From: Emergencia sp. 1XD21-10
GTDB lineage: Bacteria; Bacillota; Clostridia; Peptostreptococcales; Anaerovoracaceae
Direction: 5' to 3'
DNA: 64,000 bases
Assembly: GCF_009936045.1 (NCBI RefSeq)
Contig: NZ_QWEQ01000005.1
Location: 1 to 64,000 of the forward strand
Made by a program: the position numbers and the translations under genes. Positions 15,938-23,927 of this stretch are shown here, piece by piece. The notes under the pieces are model-generated. The model was not told the origin of the DNA and did not search any database. It was given only the letters and a program-made list of their open reading frames with translations. Position 1 is the stretch's first letter; every line of letters starts with the position of its first letter.

Positions 15938-17467
15938 TTACCGCGTCCCTTCGGTCCTAGTAAGCAGGGTTACGGCTTCACAATGCACGCCCCAAGGGAA
16001 CATATCCACAGGCGTCCCCTTCTCAAACCGATACCCATGCTCGCCCAGATATTTCACATCCCGCGCCAGGGTAGCCGGATCGCAGGACACATAGACGATT
16101 CGCTCAGGCTCCACAGAAACCACAGTTTTCAGTAACGTTTCCTCACAGCCTGCCCGAGGCGGATCCAAAATCACCACGTCGGCTTTTTCCACCCGAAGTC
16201 CGGCATCGTCCGCTGCAGCGCCTTCGCCTGAGACCAGCTTCGGCAGTTCTTCTTCGGCACGGCCGCACACATATCTGGCATTGACGATGTGATTGATGAC
16301 CGCATTGCGGTTAGCGTCGAGGACGGCGCCTTTGACCGACTCGATACCGATGACGCGACCCACTTTGTCATAATCCAGCACGCCATCGTGGCGCGCCATA
16401 TAAGCCTCTTCCATCTGCCGCGCTGCGAAAAGCCCGATGGTGCCCACGCCGCAGTAAAGGTCCAGCACTGTCTCCTCGCCGGAAAGGTCGGCATATTCCA
16501 TCGCCTTGGCGTAAAGTCGCTCCATCTGCACCGGATTCACCTGATAAAAAGAATGAGGTGAAATTTCAAAGACCAGATCGCCCACTTCTTCATTGATGAC
16601 AGGTTTTCCGGCAAGGGTAATCAACTCCTCCCCCATAACACTGCCCGGCATCGCGCCGTTTTTACCTTTGCAGACGCTGATGACCACGCTCTCCAAGCTG
16701 TATTCCACGCCGTCATCGGATACCGGCAGTTCATAAATGACATCATCCAGCATTTCCACCAGCTTGGCAGCATTAGGAATCCCTTTGCCGTTGATGACCA
16801 GCACTACCATCACCTCGCCGGTGCCACGGGCAGTTTTCACCACCAGATGGCGCATTAAACCCTTTTCCCACTTGGGGTCGTAAGCCGTAATATGGTCGCT
16901 TTCCATAAACTGACGCAAAGCCTCCGCCGCTGCCATAGCAGGCGCTGACTGAATCAGACAGTCGTAGCAGTCCACTACCTCGTGGCTCTTTGCACGATAA
17001 AAGCCCACCGCCGGCTCGCCCAAATTCTCCACGATACCGCCTTTGCGGGTGATAATGCCGCCGGTCCAAACAGGCATAGAAGCCTTGTTCCGATAGCGAA
17101 AAGGCTCCTCCATACCGATAATCGACTCCATCTCTGGCTCCAAAATTCCGCCCAGCCGTACCAGCTTATCGCGCACCTGCTTTTCCTTGAGTGCAAGCTG
17201 CGCCTCATAGGAAAGATTGCTGTAAGGGCAGCCGCCGCACTGACTGCTATATTCGCACATTGGCGTAATCCTGTCCGGTGACGGCTCCACTAGGCGAAGC
17301 AGCTTTCCGAAGGCGTAGTTCTTCTTTACCTTAGTAAGCTCCACTTCTGCAAGATCGCCGACCACAGCGCCCTTTACAAAGATCGCAAAGCCATTACTTC
17401 TTCCGAGCCCCTGCCCTTCGTTTGTCATGTCCTCTATTTTGATTTGAACGATTTGTCCTTTTTCCAT
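15938..17467 (-). CDS. rlmD: 23S rRNA (uracil-C5)-methyltransferase, RlmD/RumA family
   Basis: This 509-residue SAM-dependent enzyme makes 5-methyluridine in 23S rRNA. The family in Firmicutes often modifies two sites (RlmCD type). It has an N-terminal TRAM domain, an iron-sulfur cluster site (Cys71, Cys77, Cys80 in CEYSSQCGGCPY; a further Cys near 170), a SAM motif (LDLYCGVGTIGLF), an ILDPPRAGC motif and the catalytic Cys in YVSCDPATLARD. The ATG overlaps the upstream DEAD-box gene by 74 bp. The last codons (RTEGTR) are the start of a tandem duplication that continues past the stop. Confidence 0.92.
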   Translation of the reverse strand: MEKGQIVQIKIEDMTNEGQGLGRSNGFAIFVKGAVVGDLAEVELTKVKKNYAFGKLLRLVEPSPDRITPMCEYSSQCGGCPYSNLSYEAQLALKEKQVRDKLVRLGGILEPEMESIIGMEEPFRYRNKASMPVWTGGIITRKGGIVENLGEPAVGFYRAKSHEVVDCYDCLIQSAPAMAAAEALRQFMESDHITAYDPKWEKGLMRHLVVKTARGTGEVMVVLVINGKGIPNAAKLVEMLDDVIYELPVSDDGVEYSLESVVISVCKGKNGAMPGSVMGEELITLAGKPVINEEVGDLVFEISPHSFYQVNPVQMERLYAKAMEYADLSGEETVLDLYCGVGTIGLFAARQMEEAYMARHDGVLDYDKVGRVIGIESVKGAVLDANRNAVINHIVNARYVCGRAEEELPKLVSGEGAAADDAGLRVEKADVVILDPPRAGCEETLLKTVVSVEPERIVYVSCDPATLARDVKYLGEHGYRFEKGTPVDMFPWGVHCEAVTLLTRTEGTR

Positions 17468-18950
17468 CTTTTTTACCTTTCTTGCTCTTTGCGGAAGAAC
17501 CCTTGCCGGACTTTTCCGCCTTACGCTTTTCCTTTACACCTCGCGCAGATTTTTCGCCTCGACGCTTTTTTTCGCCCGATTCATTGTCACCTTTTCCTTT
17601 ATCATTACGGTGACTTTTTTCTCGCAGGCGTCGTTTTTCTGAAGGTTCCTGCTCTGACTCTGGTTCAATTTCTCCCAGATTCATGCGCAAAAAGGCTGCC
17701 GCCACTTCCAGCGGATCCAGCCCATCGTCTACACATCGTTTATATACGATTTTCATATATGGAGTCAGGTCTTTGCCCTCACAATATTCCACAGCATCCG
17801 ACACCGATTTGTACGCTTTGACAGTCAAAGCACTTGCCGCCGTCGGCATATCCTTTTCCTTAATCTTCGTATTGCAGTAATCCTCCAGGGAGCGAATTTT
17901 GTACTTCTCCCGCGGCGTAATCAGGGAAATCGCCTTCCCCTTTCTGCCTGCGCGGCCGGTTCTGCCGATTCGGTGCACATAGTACTCCATATCCTGAGGC
18001 ATGTCGTAGTTAAACACCATATCCACATCGTCCACATCAATACCCCTTGCCGCAACATCCGTCGCCAGCAAAAGCTCCAGCTTTCCGCTTCTGAAAAGGG
18101 CCATGACCCGGTCTCTCTGATGCTGAGACAAATCCCCGTGCAAAGCCTCCGCTGAGTATCCCTTTCCCTTCAAAATCAAAGTCAGCTGATCGACTTTTCT
18201 CTTGGTATTGCAGAAAATCAGCGCCCGCTTCGGTGACATATAGTCCAGAAGCCTGCAGAGAGACGTATCCTTTTCCCTTCCTTTTACCACATAATAGGTC
18301 TGCTTGACGAGAGGAATGGTCATTTCCTCCTGTGGCACGTGAATGTGCAGCGCATTCTGTTGATACTTTCCGGTGATTTCCAGAATTTCATCGGGCATGG
18401 TGGCGGAAAACAGCGCAGTCTGCCGCTCCTCCGGAATAGACTCGCAGATAGTCTCGATGTCCTCGCGAAATCCCATGTTCAGCATTTCGTCCGCTTCGTC
18501 AAGTACCAGCATTTGCAAAGCGTCCAGCTTCAAAGTACCTCTACGCATGTGATCCATCACACGCCCCGGCGTTCCCACTACAATGGAAAGCTTTCCACGA
18601 AGCAGTCTAAACTGCTTTTCGATGTCCTGACCGCCATAAATGGCGCCGATTTTTACACCGGGCACATGCTTTGCCATTTTCTTCAGTTCTTCTGCAGCCT
18701 GTATGGCAAGTTCTCTGGTCGGGCAAAGAATCAGTCCCTGGACGCCGCCTATCTTGCTGCGAAGGTTTTCTATCATAGGGATACCGAAAGCTGCCGTTTT
18801 GCCGGTACCTGTCTGGGCCTGCCCGATGATGTCCTTACCCTCAAGGAGCACCGGAATCGCCATCTCCTGAATGGGCGTCATTTCTACAAAGCCCATCTCT
18901 GCAAGGCCTTTCAGTATCCTCTTATCAATCTGTGATTCGTTGTAATTCAT
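17394..18950 (-). CDS. DEAD-box RNA helicase, CshA/DeaD-like
   Basis: This ATP-dependent RNA helicase probably acts in ribosome assembly or mRNA turnover. It has a Q motif (GFVEMTPIQ), Walker A (AQTGTGKT), PTRELAIQ, DEADEML, SAT and the C-terminal HRIGRTGRAGRKG. After the core comes a very basic, low-complexity tail of about 100 residues rich in Lys, Arg, Ser and Gly, typical of RNA-binding extensions. Its 3' end overlaps rlmD by 74 bp in another frame, so the RNA helicase and the rRNA methyltransferase are tightly coupled, consistent with a shared job on 23S rRNA. Confidence 0.93.
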   Translation of the reverse strand: MNYNESQIDKRILKGLAEMGFVEMTPIQEMAIPVLLEGKDIIGQAQTGTGKTAAFGIPMIENLRSKIGGVQGLILCPTRELAIQAAEELKKMAKHVPGVKIGAIYGGQDIEKQFRLLRGKLSIVVGTPGRVMDHMRRGTLKLDALQMLVLDEADEMLNMGFREDIETICESIPEERQTALFSATMPDEILEITGKYQQNALHIHVPQEEMTIPLVKQTYYVVKGREKDTSLCRLLDYMSPKRALIFCNTKRKVDQLTLILKGKGYSAEALHGDLSQHQRDRVMALFRSGKLELLLATDVAARGIDVDDVDMVFNYDMPQDMEYYVHRIGRTGRAGRKGKAISLITPREKYKIRSLEDYCNTKIKEKDMPTAASALTVKAYKSVSDAVEYCEGKDLTPYMKIVYKRCVDDGLDPLEVAAAFLRMNLGEIEPESEQEPSEKRRLREKSHRNDKGKGDNESGEKKRRGEKSARGVKEKRKAEKSGKGSSAKSKKGKKDGKRTNRSNQNRGHDKRRAGARKK

Positions 18951-19039
18951 TTAATTCTCTCTTTCTTTTCTCGTTAATAAAAGTATACCATACCTTCCGC
19001 CGAAAAGACAGGATTAATGCCGGAAAACACAACAAAATC

Positions 19040-19076
19040 AAGGCTGTCGCAGATAAAATGAGACAGCCTCTTTGCA
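19040..19076 (-). terminator. Terminator of the ABC/two-component operon
   Basis: AGGCTGTC and GACAGCCT form a strong stem with loop CGCAGATAAAATGA. The minus strand continues TGATTTTGTTG and the plus strand TCTTT. It lies downstream of the 19463-25984 operon and may work in both directions. Confidence 0.6.
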
Positions 19077-19079
19077 TAT

Positions 19080-19415
19080 GCACCATTTAAAGCAAATATG
19101 CGATGAATGGTGCGAATTATTTTTTTGCAGTTTTTATTTTTGCACCATTTTGGGCTAAAACAGATGGAATGGTGCACATAAAGTCTCTAAAAACATAAAA
19201 TCACCGGTGATTCGTTTTCATCTGGAAATTATATATAGAACCCAGAAGCAATACTTTTCATAATTCACCATTTATTTCCAGCACTTCCAATCACTTTAAA
19301 GCTCTCACAGAAAAATCTGCACCATCAAGTATTATTTCTCTATAAATGGTGCGCAGTGGCGGGGTTGTGCACTTAACAGCCGCACCATTTCCAGTATTTT
19401 AAAGGAAAATGGTGC
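19080..19415. repeat. Array of four 34-bp palindromes (GCACCATT family)
   Basis: Four units lie at 19080-19113, 19142-19175, 19319-19352 and 19382-19415. Each is exactly 34 bp, with arms GCACCATT and AATGGTGC (one arm has a single change) and an 18-bp centre that is mostly T-rich and otherwise variable. A degenerate half copy lies near 19265-19290. A 14-bp perfect palindrome (AATCACCGGTGATT, 19199-19212) is also in the gap. No gene is seen in 18951-19462. A fifth unit occurs 40 kb away at 59545. The function is unknown. Confidence 0.8.
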
Positions 19416-19462
19416 AGGAGCGACAAAACTAATTTTGAGACATCCCCGGCTCAAAAGCAAAT

Positions 19463-20047
19463 CTAATCCAATTCAATCATTTTCTGATGAGGATACTGAC
19501 TAATCAGCAGTTTGGGAGCATCCTCTGTCAGATGCTTTACACTGACCGTCTGAGACATGACGTCAAAGGTCAGCAGCAATTCCATACTAGTGCCCTTTTT
19601 CATAGAAAATGAAGACCCCGGCATCTTTGGATTTGCTATCAGAAAACAGCTTTCCTCAAGGCTCAAAATATAGTCAGTTCCACAGAGCATATACTGCTGT
19701 AGCGAAATCCCCTTTTCCCCTGTATGAGGATTATCTCTGTTGGCGATACGCACGTGCACCGTATAGATATAGTCGGTAAAAATTCCCAGAAGTTGCGCCT
19801 TTGCTTCTGCGTGATAAGTTTTCAGAAAATCTGTCGCAGAAAGCAGTTCTGCGTCCAGCACTGTAACTATATAACCGTCCATATCCTCATCGGCATAGCT
19901 AAAAAAATCCTTGCCGACCGGCACCTCTTCTCCCTTTGAAAACATCTGGATCACAGGGATATCCACAGACCGGTTCACTGTATAAACCCTAAGTCCCCCT
20001 CCTATCGCCAAAACAACAGCCAGCAGCACTATCACAACCTTTTTCAT
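19463..20047 (-). CDS. Membrane-anchored exported protein, DUF5028-like
   Basis: This 194-residue protein has an N-terminal signal anchor (KKVVIVLLAVVLAIGGGLRVY) and a mostly beta-strand exported part (YADEDMDGYIVTVLDAELL, YIYTVHVRIANRDNP). It resembles an uncharacterised family I believe is DUF5028, often found beside the ABC genes seen here. The start overlaps the ATPase stop by 4 bp, so it is the last gene of the operon. A role as an accessory or sensing protein of the transporter is only inferred. Confidence 0.65.
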   Translation of the reverse strand: MKKVVIVLLAVVLAIGGGLRVYTVNRSVDIPVIQMFSKGEEVPVGKDFFSYADEDMDGYIVTVLDAELLSATDFLKTYHAEAKAQLLGIFTDYIYTVHVRIANRDNPHTGEKGISLQQYMLCGTDYILSLEESCFLIANPKMPGSSFSMKKGTSMELLLTFDVMSQTVSVKHLTEDAPKLLISQYPHQKMIELD

Positions 20048-20733
20048 TGCTTAAGCTCCCTTCTCCCCTGCGCAAAATCGCTAAAATCACTGCTGTGCAG
20101 ATGAGCTTTCAATCGACCTGATTCCAACACAAAAATTTCATCCGCCAGTTCCTGCAGAATTACTCCATCGTGGCACGAAATGACCACCAGGGCGCCCCGC
20201 CCCTTTTCACTTGTCAGAATTTCTTTGACTCGTGCAATGCCTTCTGCATCCAGTGCATTGGTCGGCTCATCCAAAACAACAATATCTGGCTTCTCCATGA
20301 TTGCCGCTCCAATACCGAGCCGTTGCTTCATGCCTAAAGAATATTTGCGATATTTTTTCTCTGCAGCATCAGAAAGCCCTACAGCATCCAGCACGCACCT
20401 GATTTCCTCATCGCAGATTTGACCCTGCAGCCCTGCCAGCATTTTCAAATTTTCAAATCCCGAATAGCCGTCCAGAAAAGCCGCATTTTCCAAAAATAGC
20501 CCCAGACTCTCCGGAAAAGTTATATCTCTTCCCAGGCACTTTCCGTCTATTTCTATACTGCCGCAGGTTGGGCGAATTAACCCGCAGAGAAGTCGCATCA
20601 GCATAGTTTTCCCAGAACCGTTGACCCCCTGAAACCCATAGATATGCCTCGATTCCATGAGCATGGTAACATCCTCTATCACCGGCTGCTTATGTATAAT
20701 CTTCGATACGTTTTTTAATTCTATCCTTGCCAT
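20044..20733 (-). CDS. ABC transporter ATP-binding protein
   Basis: This 229-residue ATPase has Walker A (GVNGSGKT, residues 36-43), a signature motif in the degenerate form YSLGMKQRLGIG, Walker B with VVLDEPTNALD and the switch His in ISCHDG. It should power the two membrane proteins encoded just upstream. The arrangement (one ATPase, two permease-like proteins, lipoprotein, two-component system) is like transporters for antimicrobial peptides or lantibiotics. It overlaps the next gene by 4 bp. Confidence 0.92.
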   Translation of the reverse strand: MARIELKNVSKIIHKQPVIEDVTMLMESRHIYGFQGVNGSGKTMLMRLLCGLIRPTCGSIEIDGKCLGRDITFPESLGLFLENAAFLDGYSGFENLKMLAGLQGQICDEEIRCVLDAVGLSDAAEKKYRKYSLGMKQRLGIGAAIMEKPDIVVLDEPTNALDAEGIARVKEILTSEKGRGALVVISCHDGVILQELADEIFVLESGRLKAHLHSSDFSDFAQGRRELKQ

Positions 20734-20754
20734 TCAAAATTCCTCCCACGCTCT

Positions 20755-21597
20755 TTAATCTCTATTCAAAATATCATAGCGATGAAAGCTCCAGCATCCT
20801 ATCACTATGCAGCCAAATATCATGATCAAACAAAGCACTAAGCCCGTCGTCTGACTGACACCAGATATGACAACCTCTTCGTAGCGCATCGTCATAGCAT
20901 AATTTCCAATCAGGTACGGCGAAACACAATACGCCGAAGAAACCATGATCAGCGCCACCCCGAAAAAACTGAACACAGGCTTTAGATACAGTGACAGCAC
21001 CATCTGTGCAAGGCTCACTCCAAAGGAAACAAAAACCGGCACAAACAGCATTGCAAAGGACCATGGTTCGACATCCTGCGCCATCTGCGATTTTTCCACT
21101 CGAAACACCTCGTAAAGTAGTGCCTTATGGATTTTTCCCGTGAAAACTGCGTTCTTACTTCCTGCGCAAAACAGGCCGGCGGTGAGGAAAATCATGCTGT
21201 GATAAACAGCAGCACTGAGCAAATTCCAGCTGCATTTGGACAGCCACCATGCCGTTCTGCTCTTTGTTCTTATGAGAATCTGCTGTCCCACGCCCTGCAT
21301 GTCCTGATAGGGATACTGCAGCGTCAGAAAGCAAAGGACAAGAAATACTGCCGCCCAGCGCACAGGCGAATCGCTCAGCTCCGGAAATGGCCCCAGACCT
21401 CCGTAAATGTACATGACAAAGTCCCCAAAGCTCGCCTTGATTTCATCGCCGAAGTAATCCATACTGGCGAAAGCCGCAGTGCGGGCGCTTAAATCCAGAC
21501 ATGAGGTCAGGCAGATAATAACAGGCGCTGCAAAGAGCAGCGGCTTTTGTAAAAGCCCATGCACCAGATCAAAACAAAGCAGTCTAATATATTTCAT
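20755..21597 (-). CDS. ABC-2-like permease subunit
   Basis: This 280-residue hydrophobic protein has about six membrane segments (for example PLLFAAPVIICLTSCLDL, AAVFLVLCFLTLQYPY, TTGLVLCLIMIFGCIVIG). The start overlaps the preceding permease gene by 14 bp. It lacks any recognisable substrate motif. With its neighbour it probably forms the membrane part of the transporter. Confidence 0.75.
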   Translation of the reverse strand: MKYIRLLCFDLVHGLLQKPLLFAAPVIICLTSCLDLSARTAAFASMDYFGDEIKASFGDFVMYIYGGLGPFPELSDSPVRWAAVFLVLCFLTLQYPYQDMQGVGQQILIRTKSRTAWWLSKCSWNLLSAAVYHSMIFLTAGLFCAGSKNAVFTGKIHKALLYEVFRVEKSQMAQDVEPWSFAMLFVPVFVSFGVSLAQMVLSLYLKPVFSFFGVALIMVSSAYCVSPYLIGNYAMTMRYEEVVISGVSQTTGLVLCLIMIFGCIVIGCWSFHRYDILNRD

Positions 21598-22468
21598 GAC
21601 GGATCCCCCTTAGTACCACTGGTAAAAAAGTCAGCAGAAACAGCACCGCTGCCCAGCCAAAGACTACAAATCCATTGGTATCGTATGTCGCAGGAGTAGC
21701 CCGCAAAAACGTCATAGGCGACAGTTCCGTATAAATTACCGTGCTGGACCGATAGACAAACGATTGGCAAAGATAGCTAAAGCCAAGCAGCAGAAAGAAG
21801 GGCAGCAGCGTAACCATCACAGGCCTTTTCACGAGAACAGACAGGACAAAGCACAGACACGCAATAAGACCACAGAGCAGAAAATCAATGAAAAGATACA
21901 AGATCACATATAGAAATGGTCTGGTATAAAACAGCATCGACATAAAAGACGATGCGCTGATGCCATACGCCGTATCATACACTGCACTGGGCGTGACTGC
22001 AGGAAAAAACATAGCGGCAAGAAGAAAGTTAAACAGCTGCGGCAGCACCATAGCAAGACCGCCAGATAAGAACAGCGCCAGATATTTAGCAAAGTAGTAC
22101 CGCAGCCTGCCCGTCCTAATGACTACATTCTTTTCGTAGCCGCTGCGCCGCTCAGCACAGTAAGACCACCCGTAAGGAATCGAAATCAAAAGAGGAAACA
22201 GCAAGAAATAATCCTGCGAACCTGTAGAGTGCGGTTCTCCGCCAATCCAGTGGTTAAACAGGGTCTCCATAGGCATCAGAGGATTGCGCAGTCCGAACTC
22301 CTCCGAAATCCGTAGGTGGGCTTCCATATCCTGCAGATAGCTCTCCAGACTGGGGATCAGACTCAAAAAAGTGATGCCAATACCAATGACTACAACAAGA
22401 ATAAAAAACTTATTGCAAATCGCTTTTTTACATTCCAGTTTTACTATATTCCAAAGCATCCCCTTCAC
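21584..22468 (-). CDS. ABC-2-like permease subunit
   Basis: This 294-residue protein has about six membrane segments. It starts with a conserved-looking cytoplasmic helix (VKLECKKAICNKFFILVVVIG) as in ABC-2 permeases, followed by a long exported loop (residues about 40-80). It sits 5 bp downstream of the lipoprotein gene and overlaps the second permease gene. The substrate is unknown. Confidence 0.75.
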   Translation of the reverse strand: MKGMLWNIVKLECKKAICNKFFILVVVIGIGITFLSLIPSLESYLQDMEAHLRISEEFGLRNPLMPMETLFNHWIGGEPHSTGSQDYFLLFPLLISIPYGWSYCAERRSGYEKNVVIRTGRLRYYFAKYLALFLSGGLAMVLPQLFNFLLAAMFFPAVTPSAVYDTAYGISASSFMSMLFYTRPFLYVILYLFIDFLLCGLIACLCFVLSVLVKRPVMVTLLPFFLLLGFSYLCQSFVYRSSTVIYTELSPMTFLRATPATYDTNGFVVFGWAAVLFLLTFLPVVLRGIRHEIY

Positions 22469-22473
22469 CCCCC

Positions 22474-23169
22474 CTAAAAAACCAATTTGATGTACTTTTG
22501 CAGTTCATCAAATCCAAATGTCAAATACAGATTTTTCGGATCATAGCACTGTGTATCCACATACCAGCAGACCTTCACATTTTTTTCTCGACCGATAGGC
22601 AATCTGTATTTGTAGTAATCCTTCCAGCCGTCTGTCGTTCTTTTCCCGCTCGGACAGGAGAAATACACCGGACTTGTCGGATACAGTTCATAAAATTCTG
22701 TCTCACCGTTTGCACAGAGAATATCCAGGCTTGTGATATTTCGTTCGGGCTCTGCCCGTACATTTTGCACAGTCAGCGCAACCATCAAAAGCTTTACACT
22801 TTCCTTCAGCTTCCCGTTTGCATCCATCAGTTCCTCCGACACACCGTCAAGCAGCAGTTCCTCTGGGCTCAGATTTATCTCCTGTGGTGTATCCACTAGC
22901 TGCACCTCATTGACTGTGTAAAACAGTGCATCGGTAACGACTTCTCCGTTTTGCACATCGTAAGTGCCCACAGGCTCTCCCATCTCGCCAAGCTGCTCCG
23001 GTTTTATGGTGAAATTCTGCGGCTGCTCTTCTTCCAGTCCTGGCATAACTTGCGTCTTGCCGGCTTTATCAAAACCGGCGTCAAAAGTGCTGCATCCGCT
23101 CAAAATTCCTAATGCCAAAGCTATAACAAGAAAAATCCAGGCAGTCTTTTTATTTTTACTCTCCTTCAT
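22474..23169 (-). CDS. Lipoprotein, DUF5027-like
   Basis: The product has a lipobox signal (FLVIALALGILSGCS) with the lipidated Cys at about residue 26. The mature part is beta-rich and ends LYLTFGFDELQKYIKLVF. It resembles an uncharacterised lipoprotein family that I believe is DUF5027. The ATG at 23169 follows AGAGGGGGA; an upstream in-frame ATG at 23187 has no such site. It could be the extracytoplasmic ligand-facing part of the transporter or the sensor. Confidence 0.7.
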   Translation of the reverse strand: MKESKNKKTAWIFLVIALALGILSGCSTFDAGFDKAGKTQVMPGLEEEQPQNFTIKPEQLGEMGEPVGTYDVQNGEVVTDALFYTVNEVQLVDTPQEINLSPEELLLDGVSEELMDANGKLKESVKLLMVALTVQNVRAEPERNITSLDILCANGETEFYELYPTSPVYFSCPSGKRTTDGWKDYYKYRLPIGREKNVKVCWYVDTQCYDPKNLYLTFGFDELQKYIKLVF

Positions 23170-23191
23170 CACAAATCCCCCTCTCATAGGA

Positions 23192-23848
23192 TTACTCCAT
23201 ACTCTTCTCCAATGCGTTTTGCTTTTCTAGTTGCCGCGTCCAATCTTCCTCACTGGACGGCAACCAGTGAGTTTCCTCCAAATTCAGCGCTTCTCCATAC
23301 GCTGCAACGGAATTTCCGTGGCGTATATATGCACCGCTAAATGCATTGATTTCCACCAACGTGTATCTGGTATAGCTGTAGTAAGCACGAATGCCCGGCG
23401 TCCCATCTGCACCAGTGCAGTCTTCCACCCTTCCTAAGGCTGCAAGTTTTTTCCTGCTTTCGCTGTTGATATCATCGCCAAATACGTAGGCATATCCTTT
23501 TTCATCGCTGCGAAAGATGACCGCCCAAACGGGATCCCCCGCAGGGGCACTTTCTGCAATATAGCGCACCTCAACCGGCTGGCTTTTCAGTTCCCTCATA
23601 TCAAAACCTTGTTCTTTCAGGGCTGCAATTGCAGACTCCACGGCTGTTTTCTTTGAAACTGCATTTATATCCGCAGTCTGTACAGCTTCTGCTGCTCCTA
23701 AATTCGTCTGATTCAACGATACCGACTGTATCCTTGAATTACCGGGTACAGCCGCCAGTACCGGCGGCATTACGAAAAAGCTAAAGCCCAGCAGGATACA
23801 TATAAGCACAGTCGTGACAGCTTTTCCGCTCCTATCTTTGTATTGCAT
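23192..23848 (-). CDS. Exported protein of unknown function
   Basis: The ATG at 23848 follows GGAGGAAAGGAAC; the open frame to 24022 upstream overlaps the kinase gene and has no ribosome binding site. The 218-residue product has a signal sequence or anchor (AVTTVLICILLGFSFFVMPP). The exported region includes SAIAALKEQGFDMRELK and VWAVIFRSDEKGYAYVFGDD, which resembles PepSY-like folds of peptidase-inhibitor type. It is the first gene after the histidine kinase in the operon. Confidence 0.65.
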   Translation of the reverse strand: MQYKDRSGKAVTTVLICILLGFSFFVMPPVLAAVPGNSRIQSVSLNQTNLGAAEAVQTADINAVSKKTAVESAIAALKEQGFDMRELKSQPVEVRYIAESAPAGDPVWAVIFRSDEKGYAYVFGDDINSESRKKLAALGRVEDCTGADGTPGIRAYYSYTRYTLVEINAFSGAYIRHGNSVAAYGEALNLEETHWLPSSEEDWTRQLEKQNALEKSME

Positions 23849-23927
23849 TGTTCCTTTCCTCCAACCTCTGTGCTCTACAGTAAATAGTCTAGCTTCAGAA
23901 GATTTCCGCTTTAATATGAAATGATTA

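Noticed and set aside
15471-16135. Long plus-strand frames (207 and 147 codons) over the tandem repeats
   Set aside because: They are antisense to rlmD and its duplicated tail; the repeat makes them long.
19080-19415. CRISPR array
   Set aside because: The units are palindromes with variable centres and irregular gaps, not constant direct repeats with unique spacers, and no cas genes are present.
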